Below are positions 35,607 through 46,039 of a DNA stretch of 64,000 nt, one piece after another. The notes beneath the pieces are model-generated. The model ran no database searches. It saw only the letters and a list, made by a program, of their open reading frames with translations, and was not told where the DNA came from. Within the stretch, counting starts at the first letter, position 1. Each line of letters begins with the position of its first letter. Position numbers and translations under genes: made by a program. This DNA is from Volutella citrinella. Its lineage: Eukaryota; Ascomycota; Sordariomycetes; Hypocreales; Nectriaceae. The DNA lies in contig JAWZSP010000003.1 in the NCBI GenBank assembly GCA_034401135.1, positions 4,154,001 through 4,218,000 of the forward strand, read 5' to 3'.

Positions 35607-36329
35607 ATGCCCGTCGAGCTGCGCAAGCGCAAGGCCCGCGAGCCTCCCGCGCCCGCGCCTGTGACAAAGAAGTCTACAGGCAAGCGTGGCCGGCCCAAGA
35701 AGGCCCAGGCTGAGCCGGCGAAGGAGGATCCTCCCAAGAAGGAGGCTGCCAAGGAGGAGCCTAAGGAGGAGTCCAAGGAGGAGCCCAAGGAGGATGAAGA
35801 GCTCGAGGTTGGCAAGACCATCGACCTTGAGGGCTTCGGCGGTGAGATTGAGACCAACGACGGGGAGAAGACGACTCTGAAGAAGCTTGTCGATGAGAGC
35901 AAGTCGGGAGTCGTTCTCTTCACCTATCCCAAGGCCTCTACGCCCGGATGTATGTCCATTATCCACTCCGCCGCTTTGCCGTCTCTCGTGCGCACTCGCT
36001 AACCATTTCCCCCAGGCACGAAACAGGTCTGCTTCTTCCGCGACTCATATGAGCCGCTGACGGCCGGCGGCCTGGCCATCTACGGCCTCAGCAACGACTC
36101 CCCCAAGGCCAACACCACTTTTAAGGAGAAGCAGAAGCTGCCCTACCCCCTGCTCTGCGACCCCAAGCGCACCCTCATCACCGCCATCGGCCTCAAGAAG
36201 GCCCCCAACGGCACCCAGCGCGGCGTCTTCGTCGTCGACAAGAAGGGCAAGGTCCTCATAGCCGAGCCCGGCAGCCCCCAGGGTACCATGGATCAGGTCC
36301 AGGCTCTTGTGGACAAGCTGGCCGAGTGA
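35607..36329 (+). CDS. Nuclear-type BCP/PrxQ peroxiredoxin with AT-hook-like N-terminus (Dot5-like)
   Basis: This is a thiol peroxidase that reduces hydroperoxides using a peroxidatic Cys. Exons 35607-35949 and 36016-36329 (66-nt intron) give 218 residues. The active site is STPGC at Cys115 with a resolving Cys120 (CTKQVC), the C-x4-C arrangement of BCP/PrxQ enzymes; the intron splits the codon of Cys115. The N-terminal 70 residues are Lys/Glu/Pro-rich and contain KRGRPKK, the core of an AT-hook, and basic runs that could serve as nuclear import signals. Yeast Dot5 is the nuclear member of this family, so nuclear location is a reasonable inference. A repeated KEEPKEESKEEPKED stretch follows the hook. 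The core ends with GVFVVDKKGKVL as in other peroxiredoxins. Confidence 0.9.
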
Positions 36330-37117
36330 GGGATGGAGGAGTGAGACATGTATGCGGACTGGAGGTTTTGTAGGGCCCTGCGCGCCTTGCCAACGGGAGG
36401 GGCGGTTTTTCCAACGATGCGGTGTGATTAGGGCGCGCCATGTCTATCGGGTTTCTTTTGCGACGGTATGCCTGCTTTGTTCATTCCTTGATAGTCCGTT
36501 GCGTGAAAGCAAATTATAGAGCCAGCGGCCGTTGGATTTGAGTGACCATGTCGACGTACGAGAGTAGGCAACCTCTGTTGTGGGTGGCACCTTGAGAGCC
36601 CAGTCATTGTAACGAAATGTCAGCCCTGCTCGAAGGATATGACCGTATTAATAAATTGAATCAGGAAATCCGCGCCCTATTTTATTGTCAGTAGTGGACG
36701 TCATCTACAATGCCCTTGGCGGGTTTCGCTGCGAACTCCCAACAGCCAACACCGTTGTTTTGGCGTTCTGTAATGGAACTAGTAAAGAGCTTCCTTGAGG
36801 TGCCAAGTGACGGCGGCAAGGCCAACGCACCGCACTCCACAATATGATGTCTTCATTTAGAAAAAAATATTCCAAATGCAAACAATTCCTTTTTATGGCC
36901 TTCCCCCGACAGTTTTGCCTTCCCCAGCTCGCACATGGTCACGATGCCAGCCAACTCGAACATTTTTTGAAAGTCTAGGGTAGCCAGCATCGGCCACGGC
37001 AAAGTACCGGCTAAACTCCCCACCAGACTTCCGGCCAATAATCACGACTCCATTTCTACTCGGAACCGGCTCATCACCAGAACGTCAATCGACACCTCCC
37101 AGCAAGTCAGAGCCAAC
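36330..37117. other. Intergenic region
   Basis: This stretch holds the 3' flank of the peroxiredoxin gene, with AT-rich polyadenylation-like sequence near 36647-36663, and the promoter of the complex I subunit gene. No gene is seen. Confidence 0.6.
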
Positions 37118-37960
37118 ATGTCGTCTCAAGCGGTCGCCAAAGCCGCCGGTGGCGTGGTCAGCATTGCCAAGGTACGACCCTGCCCCATCCTCGAACCCCA
37201 ATGCCTCGCAATGGCTCCCCTGGCCGTCGCCCGTTGATCCGAATTGCCTCGCCCGACGGCACGCAACCGCACGCCGACGACGACAACGACGACGACGACA
37301 ACGACACGAGACGCACACCCCGAGTCCCCGTTGCTAACCAATATTGTTGCCCCCGTGTAGAAGCAGACCCTCCAGTCCACCGGTATCTGGGAGGGACTCC
37401 GTCGCGTCCTGTCCCTCGACGCCAACCGCTCCAACGGTGTGCCGCTGAACCCCTACTTCCGCAACCCGGCCCCCGGTACCAACGCTCCCCTCGAGTACGA
37501 TGACCCCGTGACGCTGCCGGCCGGCGACATCGCCGACAACGCCTACTGGAAGCGCGACCACCGCCGACACCACCCCCAGCTCAGCGTCGTGGGCCAGGCC
37601 GACTTCGCCCAGCTGCTGACCGTCGGCAACGCCACGGCGCCCCGTGTCGAGCTCATCGGCGAGGCCGGCGAGAAGGCCCTCGTGGCCGCTAAGGAGGAGT
37701 CCGAGTCCGGCCTGGCCAAGGCCCTGGAGAAGACCCCCAAGGAGGTCGTGGCCAAGGACGTCTTCATCAACGGCCTGCCCCCTCTGCCCAGCGGCACCAG
37801 CCTGGCCTCTGGAGCTTGGGACGTGCACAAGTACGAGATGGCGGAGGACTCCTACGGCGAGGGGTGAGTCTTGTTTTTTGATATTTGCGCTCTGAGAGAA
37901 GCAATTGGGAGTTCCATGTGCTAACCAGTCTACAGATACCCTGCGAGGCAGTTCAAGTAA
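37118..37960 (+). CDS. Complex I subunit, fungal 21.3 kDa NADH:ubiquinone oxidoreductase type
   Basis: This is an accessory subunit of mitochondrial complex I. Exons 37118-37171, 37361-37863 and 37936-37960 give 193 residues. The segments STGIWEGLRRVLSLDANRSN, GVPLNPYFRNPAPG and YDDPVTLPAGDIADNAYWKR match what I recall of the Neurospora 21.3 kDa subunit; PQLSVV and a C-terminal LPPLPSGTSLASGAWDVHKYE follow. The first exon has only 18 codons and the last eight plus a stop. The first intron is 189 nt. Identification rests on memory of the family without alignment. Confidence 0.75.
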
Positions 37961-38130
37961 ATGGTGCAGTGAGCGTGGGAGACAAATGTGTATACAATCA
38001 ATGTGAGGTAGAGAGGGTATAGATTCTACCGACAATGCAGACGCTTTCCTTTTTGACCAACCAAAACCCCGTACTCCGTTGTCGTGTGATGTATGCAGTC
38101 CCAGATCTAATGCTTGTGCCATCTGTTTTC

Positions 38131-38583
38131 TCATGGAGAAGCTGGGCCTTCCTTGGCGGCACCGCCCCCTGCCATCCGCTCGACAATCTTGGCCTTGCCC
38201 TGGGCCCGCTTCAACCTGTCGTTAAAGTCCTGGACCGCCTCGTCTGTGTTCTCTGTCGAGAGGGTGTCAGGCTCGACGAGCGCATACAGCGTATTGACGT
38301 TCTTCTCCAGCCTCGCATTCTTCGGTAGCGCGGGCAGCTTGCACGGGGGAAGTGCCTCGGATCCCGACGCTTCCCTGGGCTGATGCGGTATGCGGTTTGC
38401 CCAGACGATGGCCTTGCTGGCTAGGCGGCCGCTCTCGAGGAACTTCTCGAAGCCCTTCTCCATGCCGAAGGCGCGGCCTTCAATGCGCCCCGCCTTGACC
38501 CCGTCTTTGAGGCCCTGCTCGTAGCCTTCTGTGTAGAAGCGGTCCTCGAGGTTGAGGACATCTTCGAATGGGTCTGAAGCCAT
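38131..38583 (-). CDS. LTO1: LTO1 homologue (Yae1/Lto1 complex, ORAOV1 family)
   Basis: LTO1 pairs with YAE1 as an adaptor that brings the cytosolic iron-sulphur targeting machinery to the ABC protein Rli1/ABCE1, which is needed for ribosome recycling and biogenesis. The protein is one exon, 150 residues. The deca-GX3 motif is evident at about residues 19-45: EGYEQGLKDGVKAGRIEGRA followed by FGMEKGFEKF, with Gly every fourth residue. The N-terminal DPFEDVLNLEDRFY also matches the family. Family members usually end in a Trp that is recognised by the targeting complex; here the reading ends ...GGAAKEGPASP, with no C-terminal Trp, so recruitment may depend on YAE1. The gene converges with the complex I subunit gene. 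Confidence 0.88.
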   Translation of the reverse strand: MASDPFEDVLNLEDRFYTEGYEQGLKDGVKAGRIEGRAFGMEKGFEKFLESGRLASKAIVWANRIPHQPREASGSEALPPCKLPALPKNARLEKNVNTLYALVEPDTLSTENTDEAVQDFNDRLKRAQGKAKIVERMAGGGAAKEGPASP

Positions 38584-38959
38584 GTTTTGAATAATGTCTG
38601 TTGATTTAACCGGAATTAAGTAGTCGAATAACAGTATGAAGTTGCCTCAACCGTAGAATACTCGAGTGGGTTGTAATGTGAGTGAGTGAGGATGGCAGAA
38701 TTTGCGCCACCGCCCTAAAATGGCGGGGCATTTGGCATGACAGCAATGGCTCCAACTTACAAATCACACCTATCTGCTGTCGGTCCAGTATTGAGCTTGC
38801 ACATCATATCTTTGCGTCATGGAAAATTCAGGAGTGCGACCGTTGTTGTTGAAGATTTATTGACCTTATCTAAATGGTATTCGAAAGACGCCCGTCTATG
38901 AACCAACGCCTCGTGGCTAACGCCTCCATCTACGCCCGAACCAACAATCATGTCTCCTC
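38584..38959. other. Short intergenic region
   Basis: This stretch holds the promoter of LTO1 and the 3' flank of the SDR gene. Nothing else is visible. Confidence 0.6.
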
Positions 38960-39862
38960 TCATTGCATGCCCATGATCATGCCGCCGTTGGCGCAGATGA
39001 CCTGACCAGTGCACCAGGCGGACTCCTTGCTGCACAACATGGCGACGATGCCGGCAATCTCGTCGGCCTCGGCCGCACGGCCGCCCGACGTTTTGGCATC
39101 TTCGACCACCTCGGGATCGTCAACGCCTTCGCGGGCAGCCATGAGGGGCGCGTTCTGGATGAAGGGCTTGATGAGGCTCTTGAACTCGTCCGAGTTGCGC
39201 GAGTACATCTCGGAGCGCACGGGGCCCGGGTTGACGGCGTTGACGGTGGCGTTTTCGCTCAGCTCGCGGGCCCAAGTGCGCGTCAAGGCCTCGAGGGCGG
39301 CCTTTGTAGCACCGTAGACGCCTTGGCCGACGAAGCCCAGGCTGGCGCTGACGCTGCTGAGGTTGACGATGCGGCCCGAGCGGTCGGTGGGCAGGTAGGG
39401 CTGGACGGCCTGGACAAGTAGTAGTGGGCCGCGGACGTTGACGTCGAAGCTGCGTTGGAAGTCGTCTGGCTTGACGTCGGGGATCTTATCGTTGATGGCC
39501 ACGCCGGCGTTGTTGATCAGGATGTCGATTCGCAGCGGGCTGAAGGCCTCGGCGGCCTGCTTGACGAGCGACGCGGGGCCCTCAGCGGTGCCCAGGTCCG
39601 CCTGGATGGGGACGCACTGGATCGAGTGCTTCTTGGATAGCTCCTGGGCCAGGCTGGCGGTCGAGGCCGCCGACGAAGCGGAGGTGTAGGCGAGGACGAG
39701 GTTGGCGCCGCGGGCAGCCAGCGCCTGGGTGATTGCCAGACCAATGCCTGTGAGATGCACCGGTCAGGGCACTGGGGAGGATTACTGAAGGCTTCCTGGG
39801 GCCTACTTACCTCGTGAGGCACCGGTGACTACGGCGAGCTTACCACCTAGCGGGAGAGCCAT
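38960..39862 (-). CDS. Short-chain dehydrogenase/reductase (classical SDR)
   Basis: This is an NAD(P)H-dependent oxidoreductase. Exons 39811-39862 and 38960-39747 (63-nt intron) give 279 residues. The cofactor motif TGASRGIG (residues 13-20) is restored by the splice. NNAG, the active-site Ser in NLSSVSASL, and YGATK (Tyr161, Lys165) are intact, followed by NAVNPGPVRSEMY. The C-terminus CTGQVICANGGMIMGMQ is the usual SDR end. The length and motifs fit the 3-oxoacyl reductase/versicolorin reductase-like group of fungal SDRs. No neighbouring pathway genes help to assign a substrate. Confidence 0.92.
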
Positions 39863-41179
39863 GGTGTTTCTTGAGGGGAAGTAAGTGCAGCTGCTGGAAG
39901 AGACAGGGCGCAGAACGAGCGAATCTCTCGACCTGGACAAGACGACACTCAGAGACAGACGACCGGACGGGACTGGGGAACGACAATTCAATCCAGCAGC
40001 AAGAGAACGAAACAAAATTGTTGCGCTTCGACCTGCTTTATAGGCGTGCGACCCTCCATTGCCCTCGTCTCGGTCGTGCCCCTCCCCATGACTGCCCAGC
40101 CCGTCTACAGCCAGTCCGAGGGGTTGCGGCGCCCCGCTGAATCGCTGAAGTGCCCCGCGGTGTCGGAGCCGACCCACTGCAACGGCAACTCGGTGGCCCA
40201 TCGCGCACCAATGGTAAGACGGTGTCTCTGAGCAGTGGCTTTGGCTGCTGGCCCTGAGAGGTGCGGCTGGGAGTTGCTCGGCGGTTTAGCCAACCAAGAC
40301 GGGCCAATTCCGGTGCTAGATTTGAACGACGGAGCACCCATCGCGTACAAGTAGACGTTGGAGGTGGGGATGCTTGTGAATCTACCGGACTGGCAGACCA
40401 GGATGCCATGAACCATCCGGGGAGAACAGGTGATTTTCTGCAAGAACCATGTCCTTACGCCACCGATTGATCGATCGCAGATCCATGAGCCAGCCATTCG
40501 ATTCTGTTTCATTTTGTTCGTTATAACTGCCCGGTAGGTCGGTCCCTTGCCGTTGCTGTTGAAAATGTTCCGAGCCAACGGCTGGGGGGACTTCGTGCAA
40601 CAACAGCGTGGGGTGGACGCCCCGCTAGAGCGTCACCGTTGGGAGTTTACGATGAACAGCCTTCATGCGTTTCTGAAACCCGGCCTATCAGGAGTTACTG
40701 AATAAAATTCTTGGAAACATAGCAGCCCACTGGTGGAACTATGTGTGCAGAACGAGGTAGTGGCGAAAGCACGACAAACTAGAGGTTTTGACATTGGTGG
40801 TGTCTGAACTGAAGCTTTTATCGGCAGCGAAGTTGTGGTTGAGGTGTGCACTGAACCGTGCTGAAATTCAGGACAGTAGGGCACCAGCTGTGGTGCTGTT
40901 AGGTGGCATTGAGTGACCGTTGTCGGTGGTGGGTGGCGCCGACTCCGACAAGGCGACGACATTATGGCCATGGTGGGGTGGGGGTGGCCCTGCGAAAACT
41001 GGAGACTGGCGGGCAGCTCCAACAACGTCTGAAGGACATCATCACCAGCCTCAACCCACTGCAATAAACCCGCCGCGACCGCCGTCTCGTCCTCCCCTCC
41101 CTCCCTCGCCCTCCCTGGACAGCCCTCCGCCTCTACGCCGCCCCCGATACGCCGCCGTCCCGCCCGACGCCCGCCCACC
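39863..41179. other. Intergenic region between divergent SDR and NAA10 genes
   Basis: These 1.3 kb hold both promoters. The last 100 bases before 41180 are C-rich leader. No gene is recognised. Confidence 0.6.
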
Positions 41180-41954
41180 ATGGATATCCGCGTGCTCACC
41201 AACGCCGACCTGCCCCTCATCCAGCACGCCAACCTCGAGAACCTGCCCGAGAACTACTTCCTCAAGTACTACCTGTACCACGCGCTGTCCTGGCCTCAGC
41301 TCAGCTTCGTCGCCGTCGATGTCTCGCGCCCCAAGAAGAGCCCCTACGACTACCCCAAGATCGTCGGCTATGTGCTCGCCAAGATGGAGGAGGAGCCCTC
41401 GGACGGCATCCCCCACGGCCACATCACCAGTCTGAGCGTCATGCGCACCCACCGACGGTTGGGAATTGCCGAGAAGCTCATGCGACAGAGCCGTATGTCC
41501 CCCCTGTGTCCCCCCTCCTCCTTGTCCCCCCCTCCCCTGTGACGACTGGGCGGCCATTTTCGCTGACAGCCTTCCGACAGAGCTCGCCATGGTCGAGACG
41601 TTTGGCGCCAAGTACGTCTCCCTGCACGTGCGTGTGTCCAACGCCGCCGCCCGCCACCTGTACGAGGACACGCTGCGCTTCAAGAACGAGAAGACCGAGG
41701 CCAAGTACTACGCCGACGGTGAGGACGCCTTCTGCATGCGCCTCGACCTCGACGGCATCCGCGCCCAGGTCGATGCCGCCATCGCCGCTGAGGACGGCAC
41801 TGCGACGAACGGGGACGCCGGCGACGCCGTGGATGAAGGAGAGGCCGTCGGCGAAGTTGGACGTGACCCCGAGGCCGGCAAGAAGATCAAGGTCGCTGTG
41901 GGGAGGACCCTCGGTGTGGGAGAGCTGGTGGAGAAGAATGACTCCAAGAACTAA
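41180..41954 (+). CDS. NAA10: N-alpha-acetyltransferase catalytic subunit NAA10 (ARD1)
   Basis: This is the catalytic GNAT subunit of the NatA complex, which acetylates nascent protein N-termini at the ribosome exit together with NAA15. Exons 41180-41492 and 41581-41954 (88-nt intron) give 228 residues. The start [20 protein letters not shown], then [20 protein letters not shown], is highly characteristic. The acetyl-CoA loop is RRLGIA at about residues 92-97, and [13 protein letters not shown] precedes it. [19 protein letters not shown] follows the intron. The C-terminal tail of about 75 residues is acidic and low-complexity, as in other ARD1 proteins. Confidence 0.96.
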
Positions 41955-42426
41955 GAGGGAAGGAAAAACAAATGACGACGTGGAAAAGGATGGGGTACCA
42001 GGCCAGCAAGCATGAACAAGATGGGAAATTGAGGACAAAAGGGGGGAAGCCGTGGAGGAGTGCGAGGCCTGGGAAATCTACGTGTGGACGCGGCGAGATG
42101 CCGTCAGATCGAATATCTATCTACCTCGGCACGGCGTGGATATTGTACACATAGAAGGGATAGACAAAATCAAAAAGCCTGTCCGGCCGAGGAGGATGCC
42201 TTCACGAATTCACAATGGAATGAAATAAAAAAAAAACCGTTATGAGCAAGAGGGTATCGTGATTCTGAACGCCCAAGGGGCGCTACATTGTTGGCCCTGT
42301 ATACACGAGGGGCTATCTAGTACTCATACAATGCCATAACTTCGTAATAAATTATAATAAATCAGGGCACCCTTGTCCCAAACTGTTCCCGCTACTCGAT
42401 CGATCGGAACTCCTTAAATGTTTAAC
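41955..42426. other. Intergenic region between convergent genes
   Basis: This stretch holds the shared 3' flank. AT-rich sequence near 42343-42362 (TAATAAATTATAATAAA) looks like polyadenylation signal for one or both genes. Confidence 0.6.
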
Positions 42427-44625
42427 TCATCTCCCCGCGTCCCGCAGCGTTAGTTCTTGGACGTAGAGCTCGTCGGCCTGCACCCTCAGGTCCTCGAGCT
42501 TGTCAAGCATGACCTCGAGCTCCTTCTCCGCGACCCTCCGCTCGCTGCCGGACAGCTTGGCGGCGTCCATGTCGGCCCGCCTCGACGCCATCTCGAGCTC
42601 CAGGTCCGCCGCCTGCTTGTACCTTTCCGCGGAGCGGGGGCCCGGTGGCGGCAGCGAGTCGTCGGCGTCCTCGGGCCACGATCCCGGGTATGCTCCGCGG
42701 GGGACCGGTGGCGGCGGTTGCGGGCTGCTGTTGCTCGGACCCGGCCCTCCGCCAAACATGCCCCGGGGGCCGAAGAAGCCGCCGCCTCGGCCGGCCAGCC
42801 CGTGAGGGCCAAACATGCTTCCTCCCCCAGGGGGACCTAGCTGCGGGCCCCAGCTGCCCCAGCCGCTGCCCCAGCCGCTGCCTTGTCCGCTTCCGCACCC
42901 GCCTCCTCGACGTCCGCTGTGACATCCGCGACCTCCACGGCTTCCCCAGCCGCCGGAGTACGGGGTACCAAAGGGTGGTACGTTGACGGGTGGGACGACG
43001 ACGCTGGGAACGGCCGGAGGCGGAGGAATGGGAGGGACAAAAGGCCCGTCATGGCCTCGCCTGTGATCTCTCTGGGCCCTCTTCATGTCCCTCTTTTGCT
43101 GCCTGAGCTCCTTCCGCTCCGCCTTTCTCTTTTGCTTGCGCTCCCTTTTGCGCTGCTTCATCTCCTTTTTCTGCTGCTTCTTTATTGTGCGCCACTGCGA
43201 CTTGAGGGCCTTGATCTGCGCGCGCCATGCCTTGCGGTCAATGGTGCTGACGACGCCGCCGTTAGCTCTAGCCCGTCCCACCTTGGGGATAGACTTGATG
43301 GTGTCACGCAGCTGCTTGACGTCCGCCTTCGTCCTTATCTGATGAGGGTTTGCGACCCAGTCGGTCAGAGCAGCATGGTACGGCGGGAGCTGCTCATCTC
43401 GCAGCTCGTCCCAGTCGAAGAGGGAGCCGACGGAAGTATCCGAGTCCGAATCGGAGTCGGAGCTGTCAGAGGACACAGACGAGCCGCGGCTGCGATTCTC
43501 CTTGCCCTTGTGTGAATATCGGCCACGCTCCCAAGGCCCGGGGCCTCCCCAGGTATTTGAGTGACACAGTGGGTGGCCGGTAGGCGGCATGCCGCGCGAG
43601 GGCTCACCAGGTCCAGGGCCATTGTGCGGCCCATAGCGGACACCACGCTCGTCAAAGGTCAAGTTACCGATCCGGAGCCCGTTGTTGTCGGCAACGAAGG
43701 CGTTGCCGAAGCGGACACCTTGCTCGTCCATTCTCAGACCAGAGAAGGACTCGAGCCATCCAGGCTTCCGTGATAATCCAGGGGCATCTCTTTGCGCGGC
43801 GGACGAAGGCCCGGCAGCGTCCTGAGGATCAAAAGAGGCGTTCCACTCACCAGGAACGTGCTGCTGCTGCTGCTGCCCCTGGACCGGGGACTGGATGTGG
43901 ACTCTGACGCCCCGAGGGCCGAAGAAGCCGTCGTTCCATTGCGCGACTGTGGCCTCGACTTCAGCACGACGGCGCATGACCTCGGTTGCATCTGCGGGAT
44001 CGGGGCGCGCAGTTGCCCTCACGCCAGCCTCGGAGGCGGCCTTCTCAGAGAAGCCAGCGTCGGACCCCTCATGGCTCGCCTTTTCGCCTAAGATAGCCCC
44101 GTTGCTGGTGGCATCATGGTCCGGGATCAGGAAGTTGACAAAGGTGGCCCAGTCCTGTGAAGAGACATCGTGGGACGACGCCCAGTCGGCGGGATAAGGG
44201 ACGTCGTCGGGGCCGAGGGTTGGGGAGATCTTGACCGTGTAGACACGGACTTCTGAGGCGGGGAGGAGTGCGGACGGCGCGGGCCGCTCGTCAAAGTAGA
44301 GAGCTGCGCTTGGTGACGGCGGAACCGCAAAAGGATGGCAGTTGCCGGCGGTGGGGTTGGAGCCGGTGAGAGGTGTTAGGGGAGGGGTGTAGATGATTTC
44401 GCTGCGAGTGGTGGTGGAATCATCGCCAGCGGCTGAGTGAGGGGAGCGGAGGTCACCAGAGCTGGAGTAGATGTCCGTCTCCGAATAGGGCGGGGGCGCA
44501 TCGTCACCACCGATATTGTTTGTGTTGCTGTTGGGGCTCAGGTGGGTTGTGTTGGTGTTGATGTGCATATCTTGGCCTGGCGCGGGGCCGGAGCCGGTGG
44601 GTGGCGGGGGAGCTGGAGCAGTCAT
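42427..44625 (-). CDS. Unrecognised 732-residue low-complexity protein with PPxY motifs and basic coiled coil
   Basis: I do not recognise a domain. The protein is one exon. Features in order: a Pro/Asn/Thr-rich N-terminus with the PY motif PPPYSETD near residue 46; a semi-conserved part with WASSHDVSSQDWATFVNFLI (about 148-168); a poly-Gln run; a segment with internal echo, GVRFGNAFVADNNGLRIGNL followed by TFDERGVRYG; a Ser/Asp run; a second PY-like LPPYH; a strongly basic helix (KKEMKQRKRERKQKRKAERK region, about 475-520); a Gly/Trp-rich stretch with WGSGWGSWG; and a C-terminal acidic/basic coiled coil from about 670. There is no signal peptide or membrane helix. PPxY motifs bind WW domains, for example of Rsp5-type ubiquitin ligases, so an adaptor role is one guess. 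An uninterrupted frame of this size with such bias supports a real gene. Confidence 0.8.
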   Translation of the reverse strand: MTAPAPPPPTGSGPAPGQDMHINTNTTHLSPNSNTNNIGGDDAPPPYSETDIYSSSGDLRSPHSAAGDDSTTTRSEIIYTPPLTPLTGSNPTAGNCHPFAVPPSPSAALYFDERPAPSALLPASEVRVYTVKISPTLGPDDVPYPADWASSHDVSSQDWATFVNFLIPDHDATSNGAILGEKASHEGSDAGFSEKAASEAGVRATARPDPADATEVMRRRAEVEATVAQWNDGFFGPRGVRVHIQSPVQGQQQQQHVPGEWNASFDPQDAAGPSSAAQRDAPGLSRKPGWLESFSGLRMDEQGVRFGNAFVADNNGLRIGNLTFDERGVRYGPHNGPGPGEPSRGMPPTGHPLCHSNTWGGPGPWERGRYSHKGKENRSRGSSVSSDSSDSDSDSDTSVGSLFDWDELRDEQLPPYHAALTDWVANPHQIRTKADVKQLRDTIKSIPKVGRARANGGVVSTIDRKAWRAQIKALKSQWRTIKKQQKKEMKQRKRERKQKRKAERKELRQQKRDMKRAQRDHRRGHDGPFVPPIPPPPAVPSVVVPPVNVPPFGTPYSGGWGSRGGRGCHSGRRGGGCGSGQGSGWGSGWGSWGPQLGPPGGGSMFGPHGLAGRGGGFFGPRGMFGGGPGPSNSSPQPPPPVPRGAYPGSWPEDADDSLPPPGPRSAERYKQAADLELEMASRRADMDAAKLSGSERRVAEKELEVMLDKLEDLRVQADELYVQELTLRDAGR

Positions 44626-46039
44626 GATGGTTACCTATGACGCAGGGTGCTCGAGGGCCAGGTCTGGGTGTTTCGTATCTATCCGCAGAGGCGATGCTTG
44701 CAAGGGCGGCGGGGTTCAAGAATGAAGGATACAGTCGCCGGTGAGAGCACGGCAGAAATGATGAGAGGAGTTGAGCCAGTTGGGATCGTATGGCTCGTAC
44801 AGGGTGCGAAGGTGCAGTGCAATATAAGGCGGGCAGGTACTCTGGCGCGCCTGCATCAATCAGGCGGGTGGGCAGTTTTGGAGGGGATGCTGGCGGGCGG
44901 GATGGTGCCATTGTTTTAAGACCGCGTGAGCGCACTGGCAGCAATCACCGCCAGGTCAAGATTGGATATTGATCGGTTGATCCCACCGTCCTCAGCCGCT
45001 GCTTGGCCGCGCAGGGCCGCGCAACTCGCTTTCGTCGCATTCGCATGCCCCCCCAGCAGCCGCCAGCCCTATGACTCGACTCTTGGCCCAAACCGCACAG
45101 GCGCCCAGGCTGCCCTGGCGTCCCTTCAGCCCCTGGTCCAATCGCCCGCAGCCTGCTGACGCGGCCGTCCAGAGTCCGCGTAGTGCCTTGAGTCAGCCTA
45201 ATTGGGCTTGCCGGGCAGCCGAGCTAAACATCCATGCTGCTGTAAGGCCCAACAAAGATGCTTGGATGCCTCTCTCATCTGGCGCATATTCAATACCCGC
45301 AAACGCTCCATGCTTGTTTTGGGTTGTCAGCATCTCCCGGCTCCGAGGGAGAACTGCATCGAGAGCTTAATTAAACGCCATTTATCGGATTTAAGATGAC
45401 ACTCCACAAGAGCCCCTAGAGATCCTCCAATGTCTGGGTATCAGTACCGTTACATTAGCTTTGGCGCACCCTCGTGAGAACGATTATGCTCTCTTCCTCC
45501 TTCTAGACCCCTTGAACGTGAATCTCATTCAGATTCACTTCAACCTTGTCTTTGAAGGCGTCATTGATTATTCGACTAATGCTCTGGTGAAACCACCAAA
45601 TTGCACAGCCAAACTTGACAGCGTAGGGTAATTGCTTGTTCTAGCTCACAGTGACAAGGCACAAGTGTGGACATGTGATTGGCCCAAGCTCTCAGCTAAG
45701 CAGACTCGGTATCAGCTCGAGCCTCTTCAGTTGGAGATGCAATGAAACCTGAAGTTCCTCATCATTGTGCATTTCCAACAAAATTCAATCTGCGGCAAAG
45801 TAAGGGCCAGTGAAGGGCTCCGATTGCACATCACCTGCCGTGTTCGAAGTGGCGCGGCTTCACATAACAGGAGTCAACCGGCCGCCTTGCGCTGCCAACC
45901 CAGGGCGCGCAACCGTCGAAGCTTCACTTGCACTTGCATTCACATCAAGGCAACAAGGCGACTGAAGCTAGGTAGGCCATGGTACGGATCAGCACCAACG
46001 AAGCGATTCTGAGCAGCCTCACATCACCGCCCAGCAGCC
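44626..46039. other. Intergenic region between divergent genes
   Basis: These 1.4 kb hold the promoters of the orphan gene and the REX3-type gene. No gene is recognised. Confidence 0.6.
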
